Assembly (NCBI GenBank): GCA_031269405.1
Contig: JAISZE010000064.1
Span: 1-6,375 of the forward strand
Source: Treponema sp.
Lineage (GTDB): Bacteria > Spirochaetota > Spirochaetia > Treponematales > Breznakiellaceae
Direction: 5' to 3'
DNA length: 6,375 nucleotides
The translations under genes and the position numbers were made by a program. The stretch's first letter is position 1; each line of letters opens with the position of its first letter. Below the pieces are notes generated by a model. The model was given only the letters and a program-made list of their open reading frames with translations. It made no database searches and was not told where the DNA came from. Below are positions 6,169 to 6,375 of this stretch, piece after piece.

Positions 6169-6375
6169 GCAGAAGGATAAGCGCGGAAGCAGCGTAACCG
6201 CGGACGCCGCTGACCAACCCGGACGGAAGCGTCAAGCGCCCGCTTTCGTCCGGGCGCTTGAAATTGCCCGTGAAAGCGGGTTACCACCCATGCCGCCTGA
6301 AATTTATCTCCTTCAAACCAAAAACATAAAAATAATGCCAAGCGCCTATGTGCAAATATGGTAAAAGCTGGGGGC
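6169..6375. other. Terminal region with no supported gene
   Basis: These 207 bp follow the 238-aa gene to the window edge. The first ~110 bp are GC-rich and full of inverted repeats; the last ~90 bp turn AT-rich (an A-rich run around 6317-6334), as expected upstream of another gene. An ATG at 6358 opens a frame (MVKAGG) that runs off the window, but nothing supports it: there is no Shine-Dalgarno and there are too few codons. Confidence 0.6.
6219..6280 (+). repeat. Overlapping, mutually exclusive inverted repeats
   Basis: Three stems compete for the same bases. Stem A: 6219-6231 (CCGGACGGAAGCG) with 6241-6253 (CGCTTTCGTCCGG), 13 pairs including one G-U, 9-nt loop. Stem B: 6232-6242 (TCAAGCGCCCG) with 6251-6261 (CGGGCGCTTGA), 11 perfect pairs, 8-nt loop. 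Stem C: 6239-6247 (CCCGCTTTC) with 6272-6280 (GAAAGCGGG), 9 perfect pairs. AACCCG (6216-6221) can also pair with CGGGTT (6277-6282), closing the whole element. There is no T-run, so it is not a standard intrinsic terminator. It could be a 3'-end structure, a recombination site or a regulatory RNA; the pairing is certain, the role is not. Confidence 0.7.

Noticed and set aside
6169..6290. Integron attC site
   Set aside because: Stems are suggestive, but the flanking sequences (GACCAAC and GTTACCA) do not match the RYYYAAC / GTTRRRY core sites.
6050..6364. Plus-strand 104-codon ORF running past the end of the 238-aa gene
   Set aside because: Its first third is an out-of-frame shadow of the real gene and the rest is encoded by the inverted-repeat region; no ribosome-binding site or conserved motif.

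Overview
The window looks like chromosomal DNA from a spirochaete, most probably a Treponema relative of moderate to high GC. This rests on the flavour of the ClpS, Aat and hypothetical proteins and on general memory of such genomes; no marker gene here proves the taxon, so hold it loosely.

Layout. Positions 29-3477 (minus strand) hold a compact operon read clpS - clpA - aat. Its products are the three dedicated parts of the bacterial N-degron (N-end rule) pathway: Aat adds Leu/Phe to N-terminal Lys/Arg, ClpS delivers such substrates, and ClpA unfolds them for ClpP, which is not in the window. The clpA stop codon is followed directly and in the same frame by a TTG that begins aat. A 104-bp AT-rich divergent intergenic region (3478-3581) separates this operon from a plus-strand pair, an exonuclease III-type AP endonuclease (xth) and a short rhomboid-type intramembrane serine protease, coupled by an ATGA overlap.

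From 4919 to 5451 there is no confidently called gene. This stretch holds an inverted repeat just after the rhomboid gene, a piece of sequence that reads like a startless signal peptide, and a tandem array of 21-bp units (5143-5289) with a palindromic GTAGCATGCT core. It ends in a GC-rich leader with several stems, which also carries a 59-codon open frame. The array lies upstream of a 238-aa protein of unknown function (5452-6168). It has a helical N-terminal part and a beta-rich C-terminal part that resembles an Ig/fibronectin-like fold by eye. The last 207 bp contain no supported gene but do hold overlapping, mutually exclusive inverted repeats (6219-6280).

The left half is orthodox housekeeping. 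The accessory-looking half is 4919-6375. The most interesting unit there is the helically phased 21-bp palindromic array with a promoter-like sequence in its two diverged last units, placed before an uncharacterised gene. No function can be assigned to that gene from sequence alone.
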